The notes below the pieces were generated by a model. The model made no database searches. It was not told where the DNA came from and saw nothing but the letters and a program-made list of their open reading frames with translations. Shown here one piece after another: positions 1 to 11,151 of a stretch of 64,000 nucleotides of DNA. Position 1 is the first letter of the stretch, and each line of letters starts with the position of its first letter. The translations under genes and the position numbers were made by a program. Origin of the DNA: Branchiostoma floridae (Eukaryota > Chordata > Leptocardii > Amphioxiformes > Branchiostomatidae); the NCBI RefSeq assembly GCF_000003815.2, contig NC_049987.1:12766700-12830699 (forward strand), given 5' to 3'.

Positions 1-24
1 GACTGTGTGGTCCATTGACAGTAC

Positions 25-236
25 CTTTCAGTGACTGGCGTCTGTCCATCCAGCCGTACATATTTGTACTTGCGCCGCTTCAGGTACGGCTCCACGATGT
101 CCAGCATCATGGTCAGCTGGCTGAACAGCAGCACGCGGTCACCACGCTCCGCCATCTCGGGCAGCAGCCGGTCCAGCAAGCGGAACTTTCCTGAGTCCAG
201 CAGCAGGTCAGGTGGCAGGGTGTACTCATTCAGACT
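25..236 (-). CDS. SMARCAD1: SMARCAD1 exon: start of helicase C-lobe
   Basis: The translation includes [33 protein letters not shown] and [12 protein letters not shown], which are motif IV and the segment before motif V of SNF2 ATPases. Acceptor and donor are canonical and the exon ends in phase 2. The remaining C-lobe exons lie to the left of the window. Confidence 0.93.
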
Positions 237-3200
237 CTGTGGAGGTAAGATATTGAGATGTGTGCTGTATTTCTATGATAATAGACAAAACAAGGACTCT
301 CTTTGACCGGATGTACCAGAGGTACATTACTGCTTACCGCTTACCGGTCCCGTGACATAGCTGCAGTTAATTGTGTCATGTTTCTTCCTGTCGGTATTGT
401 GGAACCCTCTCCCAACCATGCGCCCGTTCTTCGCGCAATTCCGCAGTGTGTTACAATAGCGATATTCCATTTTTAGCAGGACAAGACAGACAAAGAAGAT
501 GCACAGAAGAAGAAGCAAGGGTGAGCTGTAACAGCAAAATATTACTGTGGAAAATGATACGTTGATTATTTGTCAAATTACCATCACTTTAGAAATCGCA
601 GTAAACATTGCGGTATTATGGTAATGAGTGTTAATATTTTTCACTTCCAATATGTCTAATTTTCGGCCTACCAAGCTTTTGCCCCATGAAAAAGGAGGAG
701 TCATTGAGGGAGAAACCATTGTGAAAAACTAGAAAAATAAAAGCTGAGAAGTAGTAAAAGTGTTTTTCCTTACCGCATACATCTTGCACAGGTTGTTTAA
801 CTCAAAGTCTGACATGACTTCCATGTCTTCAAATATCAGGTCAGCATTAGCATCATGGTGAGTCGGCTCCTGTGGGTGAGGCACAATGTCTGGTTAACCA
901 CAAAGAGACACACGTAGGTACAAATAGAGTAAAAGAAGTTTGCTTGAGGCAATCCCATCTGAAGCACTGACTGTACTATCCATAGCACTAACACCTGTCT
1001 TTGGTACTTCATATACTATCCATAGCATTAACAACTGTCCTTGGTGCTGACTATGCTATCCATAGCACTAACACCTGTCATTGGTACTGCATGTACAATT
1101 CATGGCACTAACCACTGTCCTTGTTAATGACTGTACTATCCATAGCACAAACCATGCTGGCCTNNNNNNNNNNNNNNNNNNNNNNNNNNNNNNNNNNNNN
1201 NNNNNNNNNNNNNNNNNNNNNNNNNNNNNNNNNNNNNNNNNNNNNNNNNNNNNNNNNNNNNNNGATTGTGTCCAGCGTGTAGTATGCCCTGTATACATGA
1301 TGGGTATTACTAACCTTGAGCATGAGTTTAGACATGTCCCTGAGTGTGTCTAGTGTGTAGTATGTCCTGTATACATGATGTGTGTAGTACTAACCTTGAG
1401 CATGAGTTTAGACATGTCCCTGAGTGTGTCTAGTGTGTAGTATGCCCTGTACACATTATGTGTAGTACTAACCTTGAGCATGAGTTTAGACATGTCCCTG
1501 AGTGTGTCTAGTGTGTAGTATGCCCTGTACACATTATGTGTAGTACTAACCTTGAGCATGAGTTTAGACATGTCCCTGAGTGTGTCCAGTGTGTAGTATG
1601 TTCTGTGGAGGAGGGGATGATTGGCCATCTTCCTCAGCTGCATCATGGCACCACTGAAGGTCGACGACCCATCCTCTGTCTTCAAGGATCGAGACAACTT
1701 TGCCTGGAACAGCAGAACACAAGAATCAATCTTCAGCTACAAGTGCACATCATGTCATATTGTTGGCATCTTTCAGTCTCGTGAGACAATGGCGGTTCGT
1801 GCCATGGTCTGCTCAGTTCAGTTTGTTGTTGGGTTACAGCGCCTGGTACAGACTGTCCTATCCATGGCACTAACAACACTGTCCTTGGTGCTGACTGTAC
1901 CATCCATAACACTAACAACACTGTCCTTGGTGCTGACTGCACTATCCATAGCATTGCCCCCGTGCTGTCCTTGGTGCCGATTGTACTTAGCACTAAGCAC
2001 TGTACTTGGTACTGACTGTACTATCCACAGTACTAACCCCTGTCCTTGGTGCTGACTGTAGTATCCATAGTACTAACCACACACTGTCCTTGGCATTAAC
2101 TTAACTATCCATACTAGTCATAATAATATCCTAATAATGTCCCATTTGGATATCAGTACAAAGACAAGTGTCTATGCTTCTGATAGACTAAAAGACATTT
2201 CTAATCTATTTGACTGAAAGTCAGCTATATTTCTTCCTTTCTTCACGACATTAAGAAGACAGTACCTTAAGATCAGCGTACAGTTCCACTTGTTTGTCCG
2301 TCATGGGGCAGTGCTCCACTTGCTCGTGTTTCTTGGGCAGCTGAGTCAGCACGTCTCGCTTCAACCTCCGCAGGACGAACGGCTGCATGATACGCTTCGC
2401 GTGCTCGATTCTCTCCCTCTGGAACTTACTCTCTGATTTCCCTTTCTGTGAAGTTGACAACAGAAAAATTATTTGTTCTCTTTGTTCCCTTCCAAAATTA
2501 ACTATCTGTTCATCTTAAAGACGAGTCTAAGTAACTAAAATGCCATTTCATAACAAGAACTAATGAACAAGTAAGAAGTGTGTAATAGAATTCAGATCTG
2601 ATGGTCTTGAACCGTGGCATGACGTACCGAGACTGAAGCAAACATCCTTCGGAGCTCTGTGGTCCGTGCGCTGAACATGTCAGGCATGATGAAGTTCAGG
2701 AGTGACATCAACTCCAGCAGGTTGTTCTGGATGGGAGTTCCTGTCAACAGCAGTCTTCTCTCACTCTGGGGAGGGTGGACACAAATAGGGACAGCCTCAT
2801 AACCATGGTGGTTAATAATGTAATTTTTTCAATGTACTTGTATGTTCACGGTTTTCACGGTGACAACTGTAACATGAACTTATCCCTAATTTTACGTGCA
2901 CCTACTGCTTCAGTGAACATTTAGTTCAGAGAAAAAGCTACATTTTCTCAGACTGTGAAAGTGTGGTACCGACAATACAAAGTGAATTACAGTAGTTTTA
3001 TTCCCAGTCTACTCGTGTTCACAAGACTAGTATCCCACTAGAAAGAATTTCACACTTTGAAGGCTGCTATTAGTCACCATCCACTGTTTTTCACTCCCCG
3101 AAAAGACTAGGACTAAGAGAATCAAAAGGCTGTGGTATACTGTAAATGCATTTGAGATCGCAGGGATTTAATTTCGCGGCAGCTGGAAAATGGAGTGTAT

Positions 3201-6200
3201 CAAAAGGCTGTGGTATACTGTAAATGCATTTGAGATCGCAGGGATTTAATTTCGCGGCAGCTGGAAAATGGAGTGTCTGCAGTGGTTTTGAGTTCGTGGT
3301 AACGCCATACACTGTAGTCACATACTGTAATGGAAAACTGTAGTTCCTTGTGATATATATATCTACTCATAAAGATGTAGTTACAAGTGAACTGACCCTA
3401 ATCCTGAGGAGTTGTTGGTAGCGTTGAGTCTGCATGTTCTTCAGCATGTGTCCCTCGTCCAGGATGGCGTAGTGAAAGGCCACTTTCTTATTGAACAAGG
3501 TTCTGTCAGTGGCCGAGCCGACACAGCACTGGTACCTGTGGGGTTGTTTTCAGACTCTTCAGTATAGTACATTGGGAAGCACGGGGACATGTGTATGAAG
3601 TCAGAGTCACAAATTGCATAATAGAATTGTCACTTGTATTGGAGTGCATCCAAATTTACTGCCAATTAAGTTTCAGGATTTACAGAAAATTTTGCAGATT
3701 TCACACTTAACAAAAACAAATCTCCACACAACTTAAATCAAAGGAACCAACAATAAATAGCTCAGAATCCAAAAGCGTTGTTAGTCAGACTTGTTCGTTT
3801 GACTTTTATGAGAATATAAAAGTAATTCGGTAATGTTCTACTCACGTTGTGACGAGAACATGGAAGTCCTCCACTCCCTCCAGGATGTCATCTCTCATGG
3901 CCTGTCTGTCCATCTGGCTACCGTAGTAAATCAGCACCTGTGGGGTACACATTTAGTTACGGTAAGTCCACTCAAAGCATGAGGAGGGTGCACTGACTGC
4001 ACTCAAAAAAGGTCTATCCTTACCCCACTCATTACAGTTGCGATTTCTTTTGTGATCATATTTTCAGATCTCTCCTGTTGTTTTCAGAGAGTCTTTTATC
4101 CTGGAAACATTGGAAAAGTCATGCTTATGATTTCAGAAATCTTACAGAAACCAGGCTGATGTAATTTCTGCTGTTCTTCATATGTATAGTCTGTCTTCTA
4201 ATCCAGGGAGCATCAAGTAACATTGAAAGCCATTTAAATGTCAAAACAATAAAACAAGCAAGCTACCTTGAGATCAGGGCACCATTGTGCCAGTTCCCGT
4301 ACCCAGTTGTCTAGTGTGGAGGATGGCACAATGATGAGATGGGGTCCGTCGTCACCCTGCTCTAGCAGGTACGCGAGGAAGGAGATGGCCTGGGCAGTCT
4401 TACCAAGACCCTGCAGGAATGAACAATGATTGTTGGGACATTGCAGGTCTGCATCTCATAAAACCCTATAGCAACCTGTCTACTCTGCTTGGGGTGAGAA
4501 AAGGTTTTGGACAAAGGATGCTGAGTCACTCAATATAAGACAAGTGGCATCCCTGGTCAATCACAACTTCATGCCTGTCAGAGGATCTATTGCATCCAAT
4601 TTCTTGTTATTTTAATAAAAGTGTGTCCAGATGACACCATGATGCATGCCTAAGTAAAAGCCTGCCAACCAGAAAGGTTGATTTACTGCAAATACATAGG
4701 ATTCAGGATTCATGTGTTGTATTACATTATGTACACTTTACCATTTCATCAGCCAGAATCCCGTTGGTTCCCTGGGAGTGGAGAAGAGCCAGCCAGTTCA
4801 GCCCCACCAGCTGGTACGGCTTCAGCTGCATTGATTGGTTCACGTTCCCTGGCTGTTCCGTTAGCTGGATGTCCCCCTCGTCATCCTCATGCTCCAGGCT
4901 CCGCCCCATCTGGGACGTCACAATCCGCTGGTGGGCCTATGGACATAAGGGATGTTATCATTTTTTAAAAACCAGGTAACAGGTCTTGTGGCTTCTAGTT
5001 TTTTGTCTTCAAACTGCATTACAAATTACAAGCATGCAAACTGTACTGCAATTATGAAGGCACAGAAGTCCATCAAAACATGAGAAGCTAACATTGACAG
5101 ACTAGTCAAACCTTTATGTGTCTATATAGGCATACCAGAAGATCCATTAAGGTACAACATACAGAACCAAATAGCATCCAAACAAATATTGGTGACCTTT
5201 GAACCCCTTGGCCTACAAGTGACAACATTCAAACTCTCTTCTATGGTGTTCCAAATACCCCAAACATGCCCAACAGCCCTTACCTGTAACGTATACAGCT
5301 CCAAAATACCAAAATTTTCAAATAAAAAGACTTTTCACTTTGTTGGACTGATGTAGAGAATCAAAATTGACCTTCTGCAGCTGGGTTAATAGTTGATCCT
5401 TGCCCATAACCAGTAAGGGTTTTGATATATATAGAAGAACTAGCAAGCACTGTCTCACAGACACAACCTGAAGTTAACTGGCCTAACCTTGGAGATCTTG
5501 TGACACTGGTCCATGAGTCGTTTGATAACCTGTCTCTCCTTCAGCAGCACCTGACCGCTCCACAGGATGGTCAAGCTCAACCCTGCAGTCGTACTGAACT
5601 TATCAACCTGGGGAAGTGATATGTGTGGATTAATTGAAGTCAAATGATTTAGGATTTGCAATCTTTTCATAGTATACTATAGAGTGGAACTTGTTACGTT
5701 ACATTTAGGTACAACTGGAAGTATTTAACAATATGTGAAGTTAGAAATGCAGGTTTGTGACAAGTTTTTACATTTGAGTGAGTTTAACATGAGAAGTTAC
5801 CATTAGATTGATACTGGTAGAGGCCTAGGCACATGTGATTGATACTGGTTAAGGCACTTGTCATCACATGTGATTGTGTGGTAGAGGCATACTGAAACCT
5901 AAATTCCAGAAATTCAAAATTTGGATGCACAACATGTTTGAAAACTCACAATGTTTTTCCAGTTCTTGAAAGGCCGAGCAGCCATGATGACCTCAGCTTT
6001 CTTCTTGGAGCAGCCAGGAACGGTCATCAGCTCCTCCAGCGTAGACTCGCTGAACAGGGACAGCAGCGCCACCTAGCGTACATTTGGGAAGCACAACATT
6101 TAGCGTTGTATTGGGAGGAGTGATGAAACAACATTCAAAATCCTAGTAATCAACAGTCATTGCCTTGACAAAAGCACACATGTATCATGGCATTTTGAAC

Positions 6201-9200
6201 TCTTTTTGAAGTACATTGTACCAGTATATAAATAACTACCTGTTTCTCTGAAGGCATGTCCTCTGCATCTTCATCATCCTCCCCAAAACTGTCATCTAAG
6301 TCATCATCTGAACCATAAGCATCACCATCATCATCATCATCAGAATCTGCATACTTAGGCTTCTTCGTGCTAGGGCGCCAAAATGAAAAATATCTTCATG
6401 AACTTGTTGAAGTAAAAATGTAAGAACTTTACAGTATTCCGTCAACTCTATATCATGGTGGCTTTCATATAACCAATAGCAATTTCAATGTGAAATCTCT
6501 ACAGCGTTTTTAGAACAAATCACGAAATACATTTCAGAAAGCAGTTTCAGGAAGGATACCATGTGTGTTCTTAACATGACTCACCTTGGCTTTGGCTTCT
6601 TCTTTTGTTTACTAGTCCCTGCTACTGTTTCTGCAGGAGGCTCCTTTCTTGGGTTCAGTTTCTGTTTTCTTCTACTTGGGCGTTCTAATTGAAAGAAAGA
6701 GTACAAAGAGTTGCTTTAGTCCATGACAAATATTATACAAATAACGTGTACATGATTTTGGAATCAGAAAACAAGGAACATATAACATCAATTCTCATAA
6801 TGTCACCACATGAGAAAAAATTATTTTAAAGTGAATCAAAATAATGTGCTAATATAGCATGAGTAATCCTGATATGCACTTCAGACTTGGGTGTTCAATC
6901 TTGGGAAAGCTGCTATTATTATTAGTTTTTCTTTTATATGGCAGCATTACGGCATCTGGTGGAATTATAACAGTTGATGTTACATGCAGATGTAGGATGC
7001 TCCCTAAGCCACCATATGCTGGACAACAAGCTATCACCTATGTCATCATGTCATAGACATTAGTCACAATAGTGCTGGATTGCAATTCAGTACAATTAGC
7101 CTGTACCATTAACTTCTTGGTCTTTTTCCATCCTATACGACAAACTGCTGGCTGCTGCCTCCTGGTCCCAGTTCTCTGCTTCCAGAGCTGCAACAATGTC
7201 CTAACAAAACAGAAAGAAGTGTCAACAACTGCCTAACCCATGCCACTAAAACTTTTCAGTATACTGGTAAAACCTGTGCACTATAGTCAAACTCCTAGAA
7301 AGCTACAGGTTAATTTCATTTGTGAAAAATAATCCTGTATATACTAGCCTACACTTTGAGAAGTACTTTCATATACTTGTGAATCTGTCCATACCCTCAA
7401 ATTCTCCACGTATCCATCTAAGTCATTCATAAAGCAAACAAATAATTTTACATGGAATGCATGCTTTACCTCCTTAGGCATATCTGGGAAGAACTCCTGT
7501 AACTCTCCCACCAGCATCTCCCTGGCCTGGCTGTCAATCTCTGTCACATCCGAGTCCTGTGTCTCCCTAGGGCTGTCTTTCTCATTCCTGTCTTCAATAC
7601 GTATACAGCGCAAAACAGAGTTTGGGCTACTCGGCCTGGTCAGTGTTGATGACTTAAGTTTATGATTGGAGGGTTCTGAATCCCCGTCTGTCTTCTTATC
7701 TCCTTCCTCGTCGCTTTCGTCAAAGACAGCCACACGCAACTTCCGTAGCTTTGATCCATGTTTAATTGGGGTGCCAGGACTATCACACTTTTCTTCCTTC
7801 ATTGGAGTTGAGTCAGATAGTCCCTGAGAGCTGCTACTTGCACCCTCTTCTGTCAAATCTACTGGTACGTCAAATCTGAACTTCCTGAGTTTGGCAGAGA
7901 CACTGGCTTTCTTCCTACTTCCCTCAGTGTTTCCTTCTGTTTTTTTGAGGGGGGTACACTGCTTCTTGCTANNNNNNNNNNNNNNNNNNNNNNNNNNNNN
8001 NNNNNNNNNNNNNNNNNNNNNNNNNNNNNNNNNNNNNNNNNNNNNNNNNNNNNNNNNNNNNNNNNNNNNNNTTCTACGCTATCATTGGATTCTTGAGATT
8101 CCACACGTTGTCTTTTCCTTCTTGTAGGAGCTGCATGTAGGAGACAACAGATCAAACAGTTAAACTTAAACTGAATTCTACAGAGGATAAAAAATTGCTT
8201 CCACCCAAGAAATGAGATATGAAAGGCTGCAAAGCAAGAAAAGTTTTGTTTGTCACAACAGTTTTCTAATAAATTTTTTCTTCAGCTACAAAAACCCTAT
8301 ATTGCATAACACAGTTTAAAAGCAGGCTTGTACATCAAGCAATGACTATATTGGTAGCTGAAGTTATCATGTGAAACCTGGTAGTATCACAAATCATAGA
8401 CATTCAATGATTAAAACCTTTCATTCAGTATGTAGGCATTTTACCAGTGACTGTGACAAAATACAATAATCATGCACCGTAAGTTGGCTCATCATCGTTT
8501 GAGAACAGTTTGAATGCAGCAGCCACTGCAGACTCCAGACATGATGTATCCAGGATGACCTGCAGTTACAACAACATGGGATTCTCACGTTTGTATCCAA
8601 AACATTTGTCAACAACAAAAATAGACATCAAAATGTCAAGGATGTAGTACAGGTATCTGACTCTAGTATGAGACAGATCTTTACTCATACCACAGAACTA
8701 TAAACTTAAAATTCCTTTTTTATTACATTGGCCTTATATGATCATTTCCCAATGTTTTAAATCATGTGACCTTCCCCTTTGATTTTAAATACCCAGTTAA
8801 AACCGAATACTGGTGACCTTTGACCCCAATAAATGTCAATTATTGCCAACTTGACGACAGTTAGATATAAATGGGAGAAAAAAAGAAACTGTTATAATTT
8901 TGGTATAGCCGCTTTCAAAAGGCGTCTTCTGACACCTGTTCCACCATACCTTCCATTGTATATGAAGAAGCTCAATAAATAAATAATCATAAATAAAACC
9001 AAACAGAATTGTGCTGTTACCTCCAACAGTTCCTCCCTAGACTGTTCAGGGAAGATTTCCTGCAGGTGTGAGACTTTGTCCTCTGTTTCCCTGGCAACAG
9101 CCCCACCCTCACCATTGGAGCAGTATCCTGAAGTTGAGCTGGAAGGTCGCCCTGCAACTGGCAGTGTTGTCTTATCTTCCTCATCATCTTCATCAGCAGC

Positions 9201-10391
9201 ATCATTGTCACTGGACTCATCATCAGAAACCACAACAGCTGCATGGTTCCTTCAACACAAAACAATTTAGCATTAGTTTTCACAAAAGACTTCTCCAAAT
9301 CAAACCACAAGTCACGTTGCTAGCAGATACTCAGAAGATCATAAAATTGGCTGATGATTGACACTTGACCTCCTACTAGACCTCTGTGCACCCCGACCAA
9401 TACAATGGGGACATTCCTCGGGAATGTGTACAATTCTCTAGAAAAGCGGACAATCCTCGTTGGGCTAACGGCTGATTCCACGGGCCAGCGGGGGTGTCAC
9501 TGGAATGTCCGCATTCCCCAAGAACTGTACCGATTCCAGAAGACTGCCCGCTTATATAGGGAGGAACGTCCGCTTTTTAAGAGAACTGTTACAGAATCAG
9601 TTGTCATATCGATTTCTTGAACACACCTTGGCTTCTTCTTGGCTGCAATGAAAACAGGGCTGGCTGGACTGGGCTGCTGGGACTGAGGGGTCTCTGGGAT
9701 ACAATCCACGTCTGGAGCAAAATGCAGCAAAAATGAGATGAGCAAATATTAATGATTTATTGCTGTGTGTACTGGGCCCCATTGAAAATCAATTCAACAG
9801 AATTGAATGAGCCACCCAGCTGTTTGCAAATTCACTGTAGCAACAAATACATTTGCAAACCTGCTGACAGTTGCAAACCTGTAACAGTAAGNNNNNNNNN
9901 NNNNNNNNNNNNNNNNNNNNNNNNNNNNNNNNNNNNNNNNNNNNNNNNNNNNNNNNNNNNNNNNNNNNNNNNNNNNNNNNNNNNNNNNNNNCATCATTTT
10001 CCAACTAACCAACTAAGCTAATCTACTATAGAAGCACTCCAAATCAACATACCAGAATAACTGTTTGTCACGAATGCAGTTGACATGACAAAAACTGAAA
10101 AAGTGACCCTCCAGAGTTGGCAACAGGAACATCTATGGATGCAGTTGCCATGGCAATCACAGGTGGCCAATCAATTATGATGCATGAGATCATGACATGA
10201 ATATACAGGAATGTAGCAAATCACTTACTGCACCACTTTGTTTTCATAATCCAGCATTTAAAGACATCTAAAATCTCACCTATCAAGTTTTCAGGAGTGC
10301 ATGGCCGGCTGTCCGAACCCTCTCCCTGGTCTTGGCCCGGTTTGCCCTTCTTGTGGAAGCGGAACCGATCCAGTGTCATCTGTAGGCTCAT
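25..10391 (-). CDS. SMARCAD1: SMARCAD1, SNF2-family chromatin remodeller (3' end outside window)
   Basis: This is an ATP-dependent nucleosome remodeller of the Fun30/SMARCAD1 group, which acts in heterochromatin maintenance, replication and DNA end resection in the nucleus. Exons in transcription order: 10391-10280, 9711-9627, 9249-9021, 8559-8478, 8130-7470 (contains an N gap), 7200-7107, 6684-6585, 6369-6240, 6072-5950, 5607-5488, 5398-5372 (tentative), 4936-4742, 4410-4267, 3937-3846, 3535-3397, 2765-2628, 2445-2266, 1703-1551, 869-774 and 236-25. The start [12 protein letters not shown] resembles the vertebrate N-terminus, which has LDRFRF near its start. Two CUE-like modules, an acidic stretch, a complete SNF2 N-lobe and the start of the helicase C-lobe follow. 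Splice sites are GT-AG and phases agree throughout. Helicase motifs V and VI and the stop lie beyond position 1. The tandem duplication at 1264-1606 and the coding gap at 7972-8071 are odd. Confidence 0.95.
965..1163. repeat. Degenerate ~44-bp minisatellite, block 1
   Basis: Diverged copies of a unit containing CTATCCATAGCACTAAC followed by TGTCCTTGGT repeat four or five times up to the N gap. The same family forms a second block at 1846-2110, so the two blocks flank SMARCAD1 exon 1551-1703. It lies in intron sequence and has no coding potential. Confidence 0.75.
1164..1263. other. Assembly gap (100 N)
   Basis: Exactly 100 undetermined bases, a placeholder length. It separates two tandem repeat families, so the assembly probably broke on repeats. 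Confidence 0.99.
1264..1606. repeat. 78-bp tandem array copying a SMARCAD1 exon end and its splice donor
   Basis: The last 48 or so bases of SMARCAD1 exon 1551-1703 plus about 30 bases of the following intron are repeated head to tail. Donors (read on the minus strand) sit at 1550, 1472, 1394 and 1314, that is, spaced 78, 78 and 80. Two of the three copies beyond the real exon are nearly perfect. The 100-N gap abuts the array, so more copies may be hidden. The reading frame stays open through the 78-bp units, so a downstream donor would add 26 residues per unit. Confidence 0.9.
1846..2110. repeat. Degenerate ~44-bp minisatellite, block 2
   Basis: About six copies of the block 1 unit (CTGTCCTTGGTGCTGACTG and ATCCATAGCACTAAC) lie in the intron upstream, in transcription order, of SMARCAD1 exon 1551-1703. 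Short open frames across it are by-products of the repeat. Confidence 0.75.
3130..3355. repeat. TGTAAATGCA-type MITE copy with an internal 79-bp tandem duplication
   Basis: The sequence contains TACTGTAAATGCATTT and GGATTTAATTTCGCGG, the signature shared with the better-preserved copy at 38743-38950. Its first ~79 bases are present twice in direct tandem with near identity. It lies in a SMARCAD1 intron. Confidence 0.7.
3397..3535 (-). CDS. SMARCAD1: SMARCAD1 exon with DEGH box (motif II)
   Basis: The exon encodes [24 protein letters not shown] in place of the usual DEAH is characteristic of the SMARCAD1/Fun30 group. The following exon (2765-2628) carries motif [23 protein letters not shown]. 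Both match the family closely, so the ATPase N-lobe appears intact. Confidence 0.92.
4267..4936 (-). CDS. SMARCAD1: SMARCAD1 exons with motif I (Walker A) split by an intron
   Basis: Exon 4936-4742 ends in [16 protein letters not shown]...NGILADEM, and exon 4410-4267 begins [18 protein letters not shown]. Together they make the SNF2 Q-like motif and the nucleotide-binding P-loop (DEMGLGKT), with a phase-0 intron exactly before GLGKT. Motif Ia follows ([13 protein letters not shown]). The Lys and Thr of GLGKT, which contact ATP and Mg in this family, are present. Confidence 0.92.
5372..5398 (-). CDS. SMARCAD1: Tentative 27-nt SMARCAD1 micro-exon
   Basis: Between the exon ending CHKISK and the exon starting AHQRIV, a short open stretch encodes DQLLTQLQK. 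It is flanked by an AG acceptor and a weak donor (gtcaat). It is phase 0 on both sides and would fill the position of a short coiled segment that vertebrate proteins have here. A shorter 9-nt version (LQK) using a second AG is equally possible. No expression evidence is available. Confidence 0.42.
7470..8130 (-). CDS. SMARCAD1: SMARCAD1 exon 5: basic and acidic linker plus first half of CUE2, interrupted by an assembly gap
   Basis: The exon opens with a basic cluster (APTRRKRQR) that could act as a nuclear localisation signal. After the gap it continues with [20 protein letters not shown] and ends in [15 protein letters not shown], the first helix of a second CUE-like module completed in exon 7107-7200 ([20 protein letters not shown]). 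The acceptor at 8131 and the donor at 7469 are canonical. The true gap length must leave remainder 2 when divided by 3, because the reading frames on the two sides disagree with the 100-N placeholder. Confidence 0.85.
7972..8071. other. Assembly gap (100 N) inside SMARCAD1 exon 5
   Basis: A placeholder inside coding sequence. From the flanking frames the real length should be 2 modulo 3. Confidence 0.99.
9021..9249 (-). CDS. SMARCAD1: SMARCAD1 exon 3: acidic serine-rich stretch and first half of CUE1
   Basis: The translation is rich in Asp, Glu and Ser (for example [18 protein letters not shown]) and ends in [18 protein letters not shown], the first helix of a CUE-like ubiquitin-binding fold. 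The next exon, 8478-8559, completes it with [19 protein letters not shown]. In vertebrate SMARCAD1 the first CUE domain contacts KAP1/TRIM28; the same role here is inferred from homology. Confidence 0.85.
9395..9600. repeat. GC-rich intron segment with three diverged direct repeats
   Basis: Motifs of the type ATTCC..GAA.TGTAC..ATTC..GAA..GC recur around 9412, 9511 and 9565 within SMARCAD1 intron 2. The segment has more CpG than its surroundings. A 71-codon open frame crosses it but has no recognisable similarity, so I treat it as an uncharacterised repeat. Confidence 0.35.
9892..9991. other. Assembly gap (100 N) in SMARCAD1 intron 1
   Basis: A placeholder gap in the first intron of SMARCAD1. 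No feature depends on it. Confidence 0.99.
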
Positions 10392-11151
10392 GTTCGCTCA
10401 GGCACTTGTCGCACGTTCCGTGTGAAATAGAGTGGAGTACAGTAGGTCTAAAATACACCTAAAACCCGGAAGACGTTCCGTATAACATATGCCACTTGCC
10501 CAGACCTGCGTGCAACCGGCTCAGCTGATTATGAAAGGCAACGTGTGACACAAACCGGTTCTTAGTCCGGTTTGCGACGACCAGGGTCAAGGGACAGCTT
10601 GTTGGAAAGCACTGCCTCTACCTGACGATAAGGATCAGGAGGGACGCTTCCTCTCTTCTTTGGCGACAAGGTAAGATCAAAGGACAGTTTGCATTAAATT
10701 TTAAAGTAATTAATTGTGGTAAAATGACGTACAAACTGTCCGATTATTTCCCGCGCCCCGGCTTAGTTGTACGACGCATGCGCACTGGAGTACCGGAAGT
10801 GAACTCCCTTTCCCAGCATTCCTTGTGGGCGGCGGCCACACAGACCGCATTCAAAGGCGAAACAAATATTTACTGACCAAAATGCAAAAAAATATAAGCC
10901 AATCATCACAATATTAAGTGAAGGAAGCCAATAAATTGTTATGTTATAAGTGTTTCCATACATTAGTGTAAATACTCGTCATATATGAAGTTTGGGTTTC
11001 TTGCATTTTCCACATTCTGCTGTGTTTACGAGATCACGTGACATCCTGAGCTGGAGCTCAAGTTTGCAGCTAACTTTATTTTCTTCCCAGTTTGCCGCTA
11101 AAAATCCTTTCCAGACCGGGATCGATCCACTACCACGGGAAGGAATGAACC
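10392..11151. promoter_or_regulatory. Bidirectional promoter between SMARCAD1 and the CD2AP-type gene
   Basis: Only about 760 bp separate the two divergent start codons. The segment is rich in CpG relative to the introns. It holds an NRF1-like palindrome CGCATGCGCAC at 10775-10785 and an ETS/GABP-like site ACCGGAAGTGA at 10792-10802. No TATA box is obvious, as is usual for housekeeping promoters. A possible untranslated exon ending at 10670 has a good donor (GACAAG|gtaaga) on the plus strand. Confidence 0.65.

Noticed and set aside
1621-2055. 144-codon open frame on the plus strand
   Set aside because: Antisense to a SMARCAD1 exon and extended by a minisatellite that happens to lack stops.
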